Assembly (NCBI GenBank): GCA_963748315.1
Contig: CAVVIK010000005.1
Location: 186,001-250,000, forward strand
DNA length: 64,000 bases
Source: DASPHG01 sp963748315
GTDB taxonomy: Bacteria; Actinomycetota; Thermoleophilia; Solirubrobacterales; Thermoleophilaceae
Direction: 5' to 3'
The notes under the pieces are model-generated. The model had not been told where the DNA came from. It did no database searches and saw only the letters and a list, made by a program, of their open reading frames with translations. Position numbers and translations under genes: made by a program. Positions 8,805-17,217 of this stretch are shown in pieces. The first letter of the stretch is position 1. Every line of letters begins with the position of its first letter.

Positions 8805-9197
8805 TCGTCGTCCGAGCCGGGGCCGGAGTTGTCGTCGCTCGAGCCGGGGCCGGAGTTGTCGTCAGACCCTGAACGATCGCCGCCGTGGTCGTCGAAGGCC
8901 TCTGTGTTGTGTTGGGGCGGGCGTTACCGGCTGAGGGATCGGCGCCGGGGCCGGCGGGGTGCCGGCGCAGCGCGGGTCGTTCGCGTGCTCGGCCTCGTCG
9001 CACGGGCCGCTGATGTCCTCACCGGCCTCGCGGACGCCGCCACCGACGTCCTCCTGCTTCGGCGCCTCCACGGTCTCCGTGGTCGTCTCGGTGACCGTGC
9101 TCTCGTCGTCCGTGCCCACGGCGCCGGCGCCCGTCAGGACGCCCACTGAGAGTGCTACGAGCGCTCCTGCGAGCGCCGCGATCAGCATCTTCCTCAT
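8801..9197 (-). CDS. Small secreted acidic Ser/Thr/Asp-rich protein (frameshifted near 8910)
   Basis: Signal peptide MRKMLIAALAGALVALSVGVLTGAGA, then a Thr/Glu-rich region ('STVTETTTETVEAPK'), a two-Cys segment 'SGPCDEAEHANDPRC', a Pro-rich linker, and after a one-base shift in a C-run near 8910 an acidic tail carrying two DDNSGPGS repeats (encoded by a 23-bp direct repeat, 8814-8836 and 8841-8863). The start at 9197 is set by AAAGGAG 9 nt upstream; the ATG at 9206 would leave no spacing. The corrected stop lies in the CTAG at the infC end. Likely an extracytoplasmic protein of unknown role. It sits inside what is normally the infC-rpmI-rplT operon. Confidence 0.6.
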
Positions 9198-9315
9198 CGA
9201 GTCCATCTCCTTTCGGTTGATGGCTCCATGGTCGGCAGCGGCCTGCAAGGGGCGGGCAAGGCCAGGGTTAGAACTCGGTAAAGCCGGAACGCACCTGCTT
9301 AACTAAGCCGTTCTC

Positions 9316-9510
9316 ATGCCGAAGATGAAGACCCATTCCGGCGCGAAGAAGCGCTTCAAGATGACGGCCAAGGGCAAGGTCAAGGCGCGCCACGCCATGA
9401 CGAGCCACATCCTGGAGAAGAAGAGCCCGAAGCGGAAGCGGCGGCTCTCGAACGACTTCGACGTGGCCAAGCCGGACGCCAAGCGGGCCAGGAAGCTGCT
9501 GGGGAAGTAG
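9316..9510 (+). CDS. rpmI: 50S ribosomal protein L35
   Basis: 64 residues starting 'MPKMKTHSGAKKRFKMTAKGKVK', highly basic, typical length. It is followed with no gap by rplT. The 110 bp upstream contain no gene and separate it from a reversed secreted-protein gene, so rpmI must have its own promoter; TAACTA near 9300 is a weak -10 candidate. Confidence 0.95.
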   Translation: MPKMKTHSGAKKRFKMTAKGKVKARHAMTSHILEKKSPKRKRRLSNDFDVAKPDAKRARKLLGK

Positions 9511-9867
9511 ATGTCCCGGGTCAAGCGCTCAGTCCACGCCCGCAAGAAGCGCCGCGCGACACTCGCGCGCGCCAAGGGCTACCGCGGCGACAAGCACTCG
9601 AGCTACAAGCGGGCCAAGGAGCAGCTGCTCAAGTCCGACTCGTACGCCTACCGTGACCGGCGCAACAAGAAGCGCGACTTCCGCCGGCTGTGGATCACCC
9701 GCATCAACGCGGCCGCCCGCCGCGAGGGCATGAGCTACTCGCAGTTCATGCACGGCATGCGCCAGGCTGAGATCGAGCTCGACCGCAAGGTGCTCGCCGA
9801 CATCGCCGTCCGTGACCCGGAGACGTTCCGCCGATTTGCCGAGCGTGCCCGGGAGGCTGCCGCCTAG
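9511..9867 (+). CDS. rplT: 50S ribosomal protein L20
   Basis: 118 residues, 'MSRVKRSVHARKKRRATLARAKGYRG' and 'RRLWITRINAAARREGMSYSQFMHG', both diagnostic of L20, which binds 23S rRNA early in 50S assembly and in many bacteria represses its own operon. Starts immediately at the rpmI stop. A strong intrinsic terminator follows 22 bp after the stop. Confidence 0.96.
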   Translation: MSRVKRSVHARKKRRATLARAKGYRGDKHSSYKRAKEQLLKSDSYAYRDRRNKKRDFRRLWITRINAAARREGMSYSQFMHGMRQAEIELDRKVLADIAVRDPETFRRFAERAREAAA

Positions 9868-9889
9868 CCGCAGCCAGACCTTCTTCCCG

Positions 9890-9917
9890 GGGCGCTTCGC
9901 AAGAGGCGCCCTTTTTT
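9890..9917 (+). terminator. Intrinsic terminator after rplT
   Basis: Nine-base-pair stem GGGCGCTTC (9890-9898) with GAGGCGCCC (9903-9911), closed by a GCAA tetraloop and followed by six T (9912-9917). Classic rho-independent form; ends the rpmI-rplT transcript just before the rRNA methyltransferase ATG. Confidence 0.9.
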
Positions 9918-9925
9918 GTGCCCAG

Positions 9926-10603
9926 ATGATCACTTCACCCGACAACCAGAAGCTCAAGGAGATCCGCAAGCTCGCGCGCAGCCGCAAGCGGACGGACCGG
10001 TTCATCGCCGAGGGCGAAGACCTGGTCGAGGCCGGGTGGGAGCCCGAGTACGTGCTGCGCGCGGGGATCGACGTGGACGAGAAGCTGCTCGCCGACGCCT
10101 CGACGCTCGGGTCGGGGACGCGGGCGATCGGCGTCTACCGGGAGCGCTGGTCCGAGCCCGGCGGCGCGCTGTCGGTCTGGCTCGACGGCGTGAAGGACCC
10201 CGGGAACATCGGCACCATCATCCGTTCCGCGCACGCGCTGTGCGACGGGCCGGTCGTGATCGGGCCGCGTTGCGCCGACCCCTTCGGGGCGAGGGCCGTG
10301 CGCGCGAGCATGGGTTCGATCTTCGCGCGGCCGCCGGCTCGGGCCGCCGCCGACGAGCTGCCCGGCACGCGGCTCGCGCTCCACCGCGACGCGGACCAGA
10401 CCCTGGGCGAGATCGAGCTGGACGGCCCTGTGGTCGTGATGGTCGGAGCGGAGCGGGAAGGGCTGGGCCCAGACGCGCTGAATGCGGCTCACGTGAGGGC
10501 GCGCATACCGATCCGCGAAGACGGTCCCGACTCGCTGAACGCCGCGATGGCGGCGACCGTGGCGCTGTACGAGCTCGGACGTAGGATGGCCGCGAATGGC
10601 TGA
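9926..10603 (+). CDS. SpoU/TrmH-family RNA 2'-O-methyltransferase
   Basis: 225 residues. An N-terminal substrate-binding segment 'SPDNQKLKEIRKLARSRKRTDRFIAEGEDLVEAG' is followed by the knotted SPOUT domain with its three motifs: 'LDGVKDPGNIGTIIRSAHALC', 'VVVMVGAEREGLGPDAL', and 'VRARIPIREDGPDSLNAAMAATVALYE'. It transfers a methyl group from S-adenosylmethionine to a ribose in rRNA or tRNA. Position between rplT and pheS is the classical context of this gene. The end overlaps the pheS start by 8 bp. Confidence 0.88.
   Translation: MITSPDNQKLKEIRKLARSRKRTDRFIAEGEDLVEAGWEPEYVLRAGIDVDEKLLADASTLGSGTRAIGVYRERWSEPGGALSVWLDGVKDPGNIGTIIRSAHALCDGPVVIGPRCADPFGARAVRASMGSIFARPPARAAADELPGTRLALHRDADQTLGEIELDGPVVVMVGAEREGLGPDALNAAHVRARIPIREDGPDSLNAAMAATVALYELGRRMAANG
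10582..10587 (+). promoter_or_regulatory. -10-like TAGGAT before pheS
   Basis: TAGGAT lies 8 nt before the pheS ATG, inside the end of the methyltransferase gene. It could start a leaderless pheST transcript. Confidence 0.35.
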
Positions 10604-11639
10604 CACGTTCGAAGCGATCCGCGCGCAGGCGGAGAAGGACGTGGCCGCCGCCTCGTCCGTGAAGGACCTCGAGGAGGCCCGGGTCAAGTACCTGGGCCGC
10701 AAGTCGGAGCTGACCGCCGCGCTGCGCTCGATCGGCGAGCTGCCGCCGGACGAGCGCGGGAAGGTCGGCCAGGCCGCGAACGCCGTGCGGCAGGCGCTCG
10801 AGGAGCTGATCGGGAGCCGCATCCGCCAGCTCGAGGACGCCGAGCTCGACGCTCGCCTCGCCGAGGACCGGATCGACGTGACCCTGCCGGGCGACCCGCC
10901 GCGGCCCGCCGGCCGATTGCACCTGATCACGGAGACCCGGCGCGAGATCGAGGACATCTTCATCGGGCTCGGCTTCAAGGTCGCCGAGGGGCCGGAGGTC
11001 GAGTACGACTACTACAACTTCACGTCTCTGAACCACCCGCCGGGTCACCCGGCGCGGATGCTGCAGGACACCTTCTACTTCTCGGACGACGTGCTCCTGC
11101 GCACGCACACGTCGCCGATGCAGACGCGCGCGATGGAGGCGCAGGAGCCGCCGATCTACATCGTGATCCCGGGCAAGACGTACCGGCGCGACTCGGACGC
11201 CACGCACACCCCGATGTTCCACCAGGTCGAGGGGCTCGCGGTCGACGAGAACATCACGCTGGCCGACCTCCAGGGTGTGCTGCTCGAGTTCGCGCGCGCG
11301 ATCTTCGGCCCCGAGCGCGAGATCCGGCTGCGGCCGCACTACTTCCCGTTCACCGAGCCGAGCGTCGAGGTGGACATCTCGTGCTTCGCCTGCGGCGGCA
11401 GCGGCGTGCTGCCGGACGGCGGGCGGGACAACCTCTGCAAGGGCTCGGGCTGGATCGAGATCCTCGGCTCGGGGATGGTCGACCCGAACGTGTTCGGGTT
11501 CGTCGACTACGACCCCGAGCGCTACCAGGGCTTCGCATTCGGGATGGGCATCGAGCGGATCGCGATGCTCAAGCACGGCGTACCCGATCTGCGCCTCTTC
11601 TTCGACAACGACCTCCCCTTCTTGGAGCAGTTCGGATGA
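10596..11639 (+). CDS. pheS: Phenylalanyl-tRNA synthetase alpha subunit
   Basis: 347 residues: N-terminal coiled coil (about 1-90), then class II core with 'HLITETRREIEDIFIGLGFKVAEGPEVE', 'LLRTHTSPMQTRAM', 'FHQVEGLAVD', 'HYFPFTEPSVEVDI' and motif 3 'FAFGMGIERIAMLKHG'. Forms the alpha2-beta2 enzyme with PheT. A two-Cys hairpin 'CFACGGSGVLPDGG' is normal for this family. Intact, normal length; ATGA overlap with pheT. Confidence 0.96.
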   Translation: MADTFEAIRAQAEKDVAAASSVKDLEEARVKYLGRKSELTAALRSIGELPPDERGKVGQAANAVRQALEELIGSRIRQLEDAELDARLAEDRIDVTLPGDPPRPAGRLHLITETRREIEDIFIGLGFKVAEGPEVEYDYYNFTSLNHPPGHPARMLQDTFYFSDDVLLRTHTSPMQTRAMEAQEPPIYIVIPGKTYRRDSDATHTPMFHQVEGLAVDENITLADLQGVLLEFARAIFGPEREIRLRPHYFPFTEPSVEVDISCFACGGSGVLPDGGRDNLCKGSGWIEILGSGMVDPNVFGFVDYDPERYQGFAFGMGIERIAMLKHGVPDLRLFFDNDLPFLEQFG

Positions 11640-14035
11640 GGGTGCCGGTCGCCTGGCTGCGCGAGTACTGCTCGCCCGATCTCTCGACGACCGAGATCGC
11701 CGAGCGGTTCGACCTGACCGGCACCGAGGTGGCGCGGATCGAGCGTGCCGGGGTGGGGGACACCGACGGCTTCGTGGTCGGCCGCGTGCTCGAAGCCGAG
11801 CAGCACCCGGACGCCGACCGGCTGACGGTCTGCAAGGTCGACATCGGCGCGGGCGAGCCCGAGCAGATCGTCTGCGGCGCGCCCAACGTCGCGGCGGGGC
11901 AGATCGTCGCGGTCGCGCGGCCGGGTGCGCTCATGCCCGACGGCACCAAGCTCGGGAAGGCAAAGCTCCGCGGCGTCGAGTCGAGCGGGATGATCCTCGC
12001 CGAGGACGAGGTCGGCATCTCCGAGGAGCACTCGGAGACGATGGTGCTCGACGGCGACCTCAAGCCGGGCGAGCCGCTCGCGCCGCACCTGCCGATTGCC
12101 GACGAGGTGATCGAGCTCGAAATCACGCCGAACCGTCCCGACTGCCTGTCCGTGTACGGAGTGGCGCGCGAGCTGCACGCAGCCACAGGGCGCGCCGCTC
12201 GCGCCGGACCCGACGGACGACGGACGCCGAGCCGTCGGGCAACGACAAGCGCGGAGGACCACGTCTCGATCGAGATCGCGGACCCGGAGATATGCCTGCG
12301 CTTCACCGGCCGCGTGTTCGAGGACGTCAAGGTCGGGCCGTCGCCGCTGTGGCTGAAGCAGCGCTTGACGGCTGCCGGCCAGCGGCCGATCTCGAACGTC
12401 GTGGACATCACCAACTACGTGATGCTGCTGACGGGCCAGCCGGTCCACGCGTTCGACTTGGACGAGGTGCGCGGCAAGCAGATCATCGTGCGGCGGGCGA
12501 AGCCGGGCGAGAAGATGACGACGCTCGACGGCGTCGAGCGCGATCTCGATCCCGACATGGCGATGGTGTGCGACGCCGAGGGGCCGAGCGGGATCGCGGG
12601 GATCATGGGCGGCCAGATCTCGGAGGTCTCGGACAAGACCACGCGCGTGCTGATGGAGATGGCGACGTGGGTCGGACCGAACATCCTCGAGACGTCGAAG
12701 CGGCTCGGGCTGCGCTCCGAGGCGAGCGCGCGGTTCGAGAAGCAGCTGCATCCCGACCAGTCGATTGCCGCGCAGCGGCTCGCCGCGCGCCTGATGGTCG
12801 AGCTCTGCGGCGCGCGGATGGTGCCGGGGACGATCGACGCGTACCCGGAGCCACTGCCGCCACGGACGGTCGCGCTGCGCTCCGCGCGCGTCGAGAAGCT
12901 CCTCGGCGAGCGGATCCCGGTCGACGAGGCCGCCGCGATCCTCACGCGACTCGGCTTCGACGTGCCATCGCCGGCCGACGAGATGGAGATCGAGATCCCC
13001 GGGTTCCGCGACGCCGACGTGCAGCGTGAGGCGGACCTGGTCGAGGAGGTGGCGCGGATCTACGGCCTCGACAAGCTGCCGACGACCCTCCCCGCGCGCG
13101 AGAAGGCAGTCGGCGGGCTCACCCAGGCGCAGCGGCTTCAGCGGCGTATGGAGGACGCCATGCGCGACCGCGGCCTGTTCGAGGTGGTCACGTGGAGCTT
13201 CACCGCGGCCGAAACGTTGGAGCGCCTGCGGCTCGGCAACGTGCCGCTGCTGCGGGTCGCGAACCCGCTCAGCGAGGACCAGTCGGTGATGAAACCGCTG
13301 CTCTTGCCCGGCCTGCTCGACGTCGCCGCGCGCAACGTGGCCTATGGCCGGCTGGGCGCCTCGTACTTCGAGTCCGCGCGCGTGTACCGGATGGCCGGGC
13401 CGCTCGACTCGCCCGGTGACGGCTCGCCGCGCGGTGCTGTGCCCGCAGCCGAGCGCCATCACCTGGCCGCGTACGTCCCCGGCGACTTCTTCGCCGCCAA
13501 GGGCGTGCTCGAGGGACTGCTCGACTCGATCCGGGCCCCGTTCATGGTCGAGCCGGGCGAGCGGCCGTTTCTGCACCCCGGCCGGTCGGCCAGCGTGGTC
13601 GTCGGCGATGACGAGCAGAAGCTCGGCTGGGTCGGCGAGCTGCACCCGCTGGTGACGCGCGCGTGGGACCTGCCGGGCGGCGCGGCGTTCGAGGTCGACC
13701 TCGGCGCGCTCGCCGAGATCCCGCCAGGGGCGCACGGGTACCGCGCCGTGTCCACCTTCCCAGCCGTCGTGCAGGACATCGCGGTGGTCGTCGACGACGA
13801 CGTGCCGGCCGCCGACGTCGAGGCCGCGGTGCAGGAAGCCGGCGGCGAGCTGCTCGAGCGGCTGCGGCTGTTCGACGTCTACCGCGGCGAGCAGGTGGGC
13901 GAGGGCAGCAAGTCGCTCGCGCTGCGGCTCGAGTTCCGCGCGCCCGACCGCACGCTCACCGATGAAGAGGTGGCCGAGCTGCGCGTACGGATCGAGCAGG
14001 ACCTCGCCGAGCTGGGAGGGAAGCTCCGTGGCTAG
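11636..14035 (+). CDS. pheT: Phenylalanyl-tRNA synthetase beta subunit
   Basis: 799 residues with tRNA-binding EMAP-like domain ('GRVLEAEQHPDADRLTVCKVDIG'), B3/B4 editing region ('VVDITNYVMLLTGQPVHAFDLDEV', 'GIAGIMGGQISEVSD'), B5 domain ('FRDADVQREADLVEEVARIYG') and the C-terminal ferredoxin-fold anticodon domain ('FPAVVQDIAVVVDDDVPAADVEAA'). Between 12190 and 12255 the frame reads a nonsense-like Arg-rich patch; an alternative frame there gives 'APLAPDPTDDDAEPSGNDKAEDHVS', so two or three compensating indels are likely. Otherwise complete. Its last codons overlap the argC start. Confidence 0.95.
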   Translation: MRVPVAWLREYCSPDLSTTEIAERFDLTGTEVARIERAGVGDTDGFVVGRVLEAEQHPDADRLTVCKVDIGAGEPEQIVCGAPNVAAGQIVAVARPGALMPDGTKLGKAKLRGVESSGMILAEDEVGISEEHSETMVLDGDLKPGEPLAPHLPIADEVIELEITPNRPDCLSVYGVARELHAATGRAARAGPDGRRTPSRRATTSAEDHVSIEIADPEICLRFTGRVFEDVKVGPSPLWLKQRLTAAGQRPISNVVDITNYVMLLTGQPVHAFDLDEVRGKQIIVRRAKPGEKMTTLDGVERDLDPDMAMVCDAEGPSGIAGIMGGQISEVSDKTTRVLMEMATWVGPNILETSKRLGLRSEASARFEKQLHPDQSIAAQRLAARLMVELCGARMVPGTIDAYPEPLPPRTVALRSARVEKLLGERIPVDEAAAILTRLGFDVPSPADEMEIEIPGFRDADVQREADLVEEVARIYGLDKLPTTLPAREKAVGGLTQAQRLQRRMEDAMRDRGLFEVVTWSFTAAETLERLRLGNVPLLRVANPLSEDQSVMKPLLLPGLLDVAARNVAYGRLGASYFESARVYRMAGPLDSPGDGSPRGAVPAAERHHLAAYVPGDFFAAKGVLEGLLDSIRAPFMVEPGERPFLHPGRSASVVVGDDEQKLGWVGELHPLVTRAWDLPGGAAFEVDLGALAEIPPGAHGYRAVSTFPAVVQDIAVVVDDDVPAADVEAAVQEAGGELLERLRLFDVYRGEQVGEGSKSLALRLEFRAPDRTLTDEEVAELRVRIEQDLAELGGKLRG

Positions 14036-14994
14036 CGTTGCTGTCGTCGGGGCGTCCGGATTCGCCGGCGCGCTGTGCGCGGCCCTCGTCGAGCGCCATC
14101 CGCGGCTCCAGCTCGACGTGGTCACGGCGCGAAGCGACGCCGGTCGCGTGCTCGCGGACCTCTACCCGCGCTATCGCGTCGACCGCAAGCTCGAGACATT
14201 CGACGCCGACCGCGTTGCCGAGGCGTGCGACGCGGCGCTCGTCGCGTACCCGCACGGTGCGTCGGCGCCGACTGTGGAGGAGCTGCGGTCGCGCGGCCTG
14301 AAGGTCGTCGACCTGTCCGCGGACTTCCGCGTGCCGCTCGAGCTCTACGAGCGCTGGTACGGGCCGCATCCCGCGCCGAAGCTGCTGGACGAGGCCGTCT
14401 ACGGCCTGACCGAGATGAACCGCGAACGAGATCCGCGAGGCGGACCTGGTCGCCGCGCCCGGCTGTTACCCGACGGCGGCGCTGCTCGCGCTGCTGCCGC
14501 TGAAGGAGATCGCGAGCCAGACTTTCGTGGACGCGAAGTCGGGCGTGTCGGGCGCGGGGCGCGAGGCGACGGAGACCACCCACTTCGTGTCGGTCGCCGA
14601 GAACGTGACTCCCTACAAGGTCGAGGGACACCGCCACCAGGCGGAGCTCGACGCGTACTTCGGTCCGGCGACGTTCGTGCCTCACCTGTTGCCGATCGAC
14701 CAGGGGCTGATGGCGAGCTGCTACGTCACGCCCAACCGCGATATCACGGCAGACGAGGTGCGCGCGCTGTTCGAAGACGCGTATCGCGACGAGCCGTTCG
14801 TCGAGCTCGTCGATTCGCCGCCGGGCGTGCGCGACGTGCGCGACACGAACCTGTGCCGGATCCATGCCACCGCCGTCAACGGAACGGTGATTGCGTTCGC
14901 GGCGATCGACAACCTCTGGAAGGGCGCGGCGGGCCAGGCGGTGCAGGACCTGAACCTGATGCTCGGGTATGACGAGACGGAGGGACTCCGGTGA
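14028..14994 (+). CDS. argC: N-acetyl-gamma-glutamyl-phosphate reductase (frameshift near 14425)
   Basis: Third step of arginine synthesis: NADPH reduction of N-acetylglutamyl phosphate. GTG 14028 (VASVAVVGASGFAGALCAALVE) with GGGAGGG upstream. The N-terminal NADP-binding domain ends in 'GLTEMNRE'; one extra C near 14425 breaks the frame, and the next frame continues 'EIREADLVAAPGCYPTAALLALLPL' with the catalytic Cys in PGCYPTA, then 'DAKSGVSGAGREA' and 'HRHQAELD'. Corrected length is about 321 residues. Overlaps pheT by 8 bp and argJ by 4 bp, so translation is coupled through the cluster. Confidence 0.92.
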
Positions 14995-16226
14995 CGTTCT
15001 TCCGCTCTCGCTGGGTAGAGAAGCCCGAGCACGTCACCGAGCTCGAGCCGGACGCGCTTCCGAAGTGCTTCTGCTCCGCCGGCGCCGCCGCGGGGATAAA
15101 GCCGAAGGGGCTCGACGTCGGCGTGCTCGCGTCCTTCGACGAGACGACGTCGGCAGCACGGTTCACCACGAACGCCCGCGTCGGCGCGCCGGTGATCGCG
15201 TCGAAGGAGGCGCGGCTCGACGGCCTGCGGGCGGTCGTGGCCAACTCGGGCTGCTCGAACGTCGGCGACGGCGACCGCGGCCTCGAGACGGCGCGCGCGA
15301 TGCAGCAGGCGGTAGCCGACGAGCTCGAGCTCGAACCTGACCAGGTCGGCGTCGCATCGACGGGCGTGATCGGGCTCGAGCTGCCGCGCGACAAGGTCGT
15401 GAGCGGAGCGAGGGCGGCGTGCGGGGCACTGAGCAAGGACGCGGGCGACTTCTCGGAGGCGATTCTCACGAGCGACGCGGGACCCAAGCGGGCGTGCCTG
15501 GAGGTGGCGCTGCCGTCGGGCCAGTCGGTGCGCCTCGCCGCGCAGGCGAAGGGCGCGGGAATGATCTCGCCGCGCCACGCGACGATGTTCTGCTTCATCC
15601 AGACCGACGCCGAGCTCGCCGCGGAGACGATCGACCTGCTCGCGGGCGTCTGCGTGAGGCGCTCGTTCGACCGCATCTCGGTCGACGGCCAGCTGTCCAC
15701 CAGCGACACGGTGTTCGCGATGGCGAACGGCGCCTCCGGGGTGCGGATCGAGCCGCAGACCCCGGACGAGCTCGCTCTCGGCGAGGCGATGGACGCGCTG
15801 CTGCGCCAGCTCGCGCTCGAGATCGTCCACGACGGCGAGGGCTGCGAGCGGGTGGGCCGCATCGTGGTGCACGGCGCAGACGGGGTCGTCGAGGCGGTCG
15901 CGCGCTCGATCGCCGACTCGCCGCTCGTCAAGACCGCGCTCCACGGCGGCGATCCGAACTTCGGCCGAATCCTCCAGGCGGCCGGCCAGGCGTTCCCGCC
16001 CGGCGCGCCGTTCGTCGTCGACCTGGAGATCGAGGGTCGCCAGCTCGTGTCGGCCGGCGACGCGATCGACATCGGGCCCGACGAGCTTGCGGATCTCGAG
16101 AAGGCGATGCTGGGCGACGAGGTGGAGTTCATCCTCACACTGCCGGGCGAGGGAGGCGAGACCGAGGTGTTCTTCAGCGACCTGTCGGAGGAGTACGTGA
16201 CCTACAACGCGAGCTACACGAGCTGA
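14991..16226 (+). CDS. argJ: Glutamate N-acetyltransferase / amino-acid acetyltransferase
   Basis: 411 residues, N-terminal-nucleophile enzyme that moves acetyl from N-acetylornithine to glutamate. The self-cleavage site is visible: 'KGAGMISPRHATMF', with scission expected between Ala197 and nucleophile Thr198 (His replaces the usual Met before AT). Other motifs: 'NSGCSNVGDG', 'STGVIGLELP', 'SVDGQLSTSDTVF' and 'HGGDPNFGRILQAAG'. The GTG start overlaps the argC stop (GTGA). Whether it also makes N-acetylglutamate from acetyl-CoA cannot be decided from sequence; no separate argA is in the window. Confidence 0.94.
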   Translation: MTFFRSRWVEKPEHVTELEPDALPKCFCSAGAAAGIKPKGLDVGVLASFDETTSAARFTTNARVGAPVIASKEARLDGLRAVVANSGCSNVGDGDRGLETARAMQQAVADELELEPDQVGVASTGVIGLELPRDKVVSGARAACGALSKDAGDFSEAILTSDAGPKRACLEVALPSGQSVRLAAQAKGAGMISPRHATMFCFIQTDAELAAETIDLLAGVCVRRSFDRISVDGQLSTSDTVFAMANGASGVRIEPQTPDELALGEAMDALLRQLALEIVHDGEGCERVGRIVVHGADGVVEAVARSIADSPLVKTALHGGDPNFGRILQAAGQAFPPGAPFVVDLEIEGRQLVSAGDAIDIGPDELADLEKAMLGDEVEFILTLPGEGGETEVFFSDLSEEYVTYNASYTS

Positions 16227-16297
16227 TGGCCCTTCCCCGACCACCGCACCCACGGATGACGCTGCAAACCTTCGCTGGACCGGCGTCCTCGGGTTCG

Positions 16298-16317
16298 TCA
16301 ATGCAGTCCTGCATTGA
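16298..16317. promoter_or_regulatory. ARG-box-like operator before argB
   Basis: Perfect inverted repeat TCAATGCAG / CTGCATTGA with a 2-bp centre, in the 163-bp gap between argJ and argB. Arginine repressor boxes have about 18-20 bp palindromes with TGCAT/ATGCA-type half-sites, so this is the likely ArgR site. It lies 73 bp before the argB start. Confidence 0.65.
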
Positions 16318-16389
16318 CTTCACCCTGCGTCCTTGGCCAGCTCGGTTTTCGCGCCCCCGCGAGCACGCCGGCCAGGAAAGGACCATCCA

Positions 16390-17217
16390 GTGAGAGACGT
16401 CGAGACGCTTCTCGAGGCGCTGCCCTACATCCGCGCCTTCGACGGCCAGACGGTCGTCATCAAATACGGCGGCGCGGCGATGACCGACGACACGCTGAAG
16501 GAGGACTTCGCCCGCGACGTCGTGCTCCTCAAGTACGTCGGGATGAACCCGATCGTCGTCCACGGCGGCGGGCCCGACATCACCAAGTACATGGAGCGGC
16601 TCGGGATGGAGGTCAAGTTCCACGAGGGCCTGCGCGTATCCGACGAGGCCACGGTCGAGGTGGCGAAGATGGTGCTGGTCGGCAAGCAGAACAAGGACAT
16701 CGTCCTGCGGCTGAATCGGCACGGCCAGTCCGCCGTCGGGATCTGCGGCGACGACGGCTCCCTGTTCCGTGTGCGCAAGGCCGCGATGGACGTGGACATC
16801 GGACTCGTGGGCGAGATCGAGCACGTGGACGTCGACGTGCTGAATCACATCGCGCAGGACTACATACCGGTGATCGCATCGGTCGGGGCCGACGCCGAGG
16901 GCAACTCGTACAACGTGAACGCCGACACGGCGGCGGGCGCGATCGCCGAGGCGATGGGCGCCTTCAAGGTGATCTTCCTGACCGACGTCGAGGCCTGGCT
17001 CGACGAGAACGGCGAGCGCATCTCACAGGCGACCGCGGCCGAGGTCGGCGAGCGGCTGTCACAGGTCAGCGGCGGAATGCGCCCGAAGCTCGAGGCATGC
17101 GTGCACGCGCTGCAGGGCGGCGTCGAGAACGCGCACATCGTCGACGGGCGCCGGCCGCACTCGCTGCTGCTCGAGCTCTTCACGGACGAAGGGATCGGGA
17201 CGAAGCTTTGGCCCTAG
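16390..17217 (+). CDS. argB: Acetylglutamate kinase
   Basis: 275 residues of the amino-acid kinase fold: 'VVIKYGGAAMTD', 'PIVVHGGGPDITKYMERLG', 'GLRVSD', 'GICGDDG', and 'YNVNADTAAGAIAEAMGAFKVIFLTDVEA'. Phosphorylates N-acetylglutamate with ATP; usually the arginine-inhibited step. GTG 16390 has AGGAAAGGA 8 nt upstream. After a 163-bp gap containing an ARG-box-like palindrome, so argBD may form a separately controlled transcript from argCJ. Overlaps argD by 10 bp. Confidence 0.95.
   Translation: MRDVETLLEALPYIRAFDGQTVVIKYGGAAMTDDTLKEDFARDVVLLKYVGMNPIVVHGGGPDITKYMERLGMEVKFHEGLRVSDEATVEVAKMVLVGKQNKDIVLRLNRHGQSAVGICGDDGSLFRVRKAAMDVDIGLVGEIEHVDVDVLNHIAQDYIPVIASVGADAEGNSYNVNADTAAGAIAEAMGAFKVIFLTDVEAWLDENGERISQATAAEVGERLSQVSGGMRPKLEACVHALQGGVENAHIVDGRRPHSLLLELFTDEGIGTKLWP

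Noticed and set aside
8814..8863. Short tandem repeat as a CRISPR-like or VNTR locus
   Set aside because: Only two copies of 23 bp; they encode DDNSGPGS twice in a secreted protein tail.
11522..14125. An 867-residue open frame antisense to pheT
   Set aside because: Shadow frame; composition (H, R, D, L) typical of reversed GC-rich coding sequence, and pheT is unmistakable.
14721..16301. 526-residue open frame antisense to argJ
   Set aside because: Shadow of argJ; no domain, no start context.
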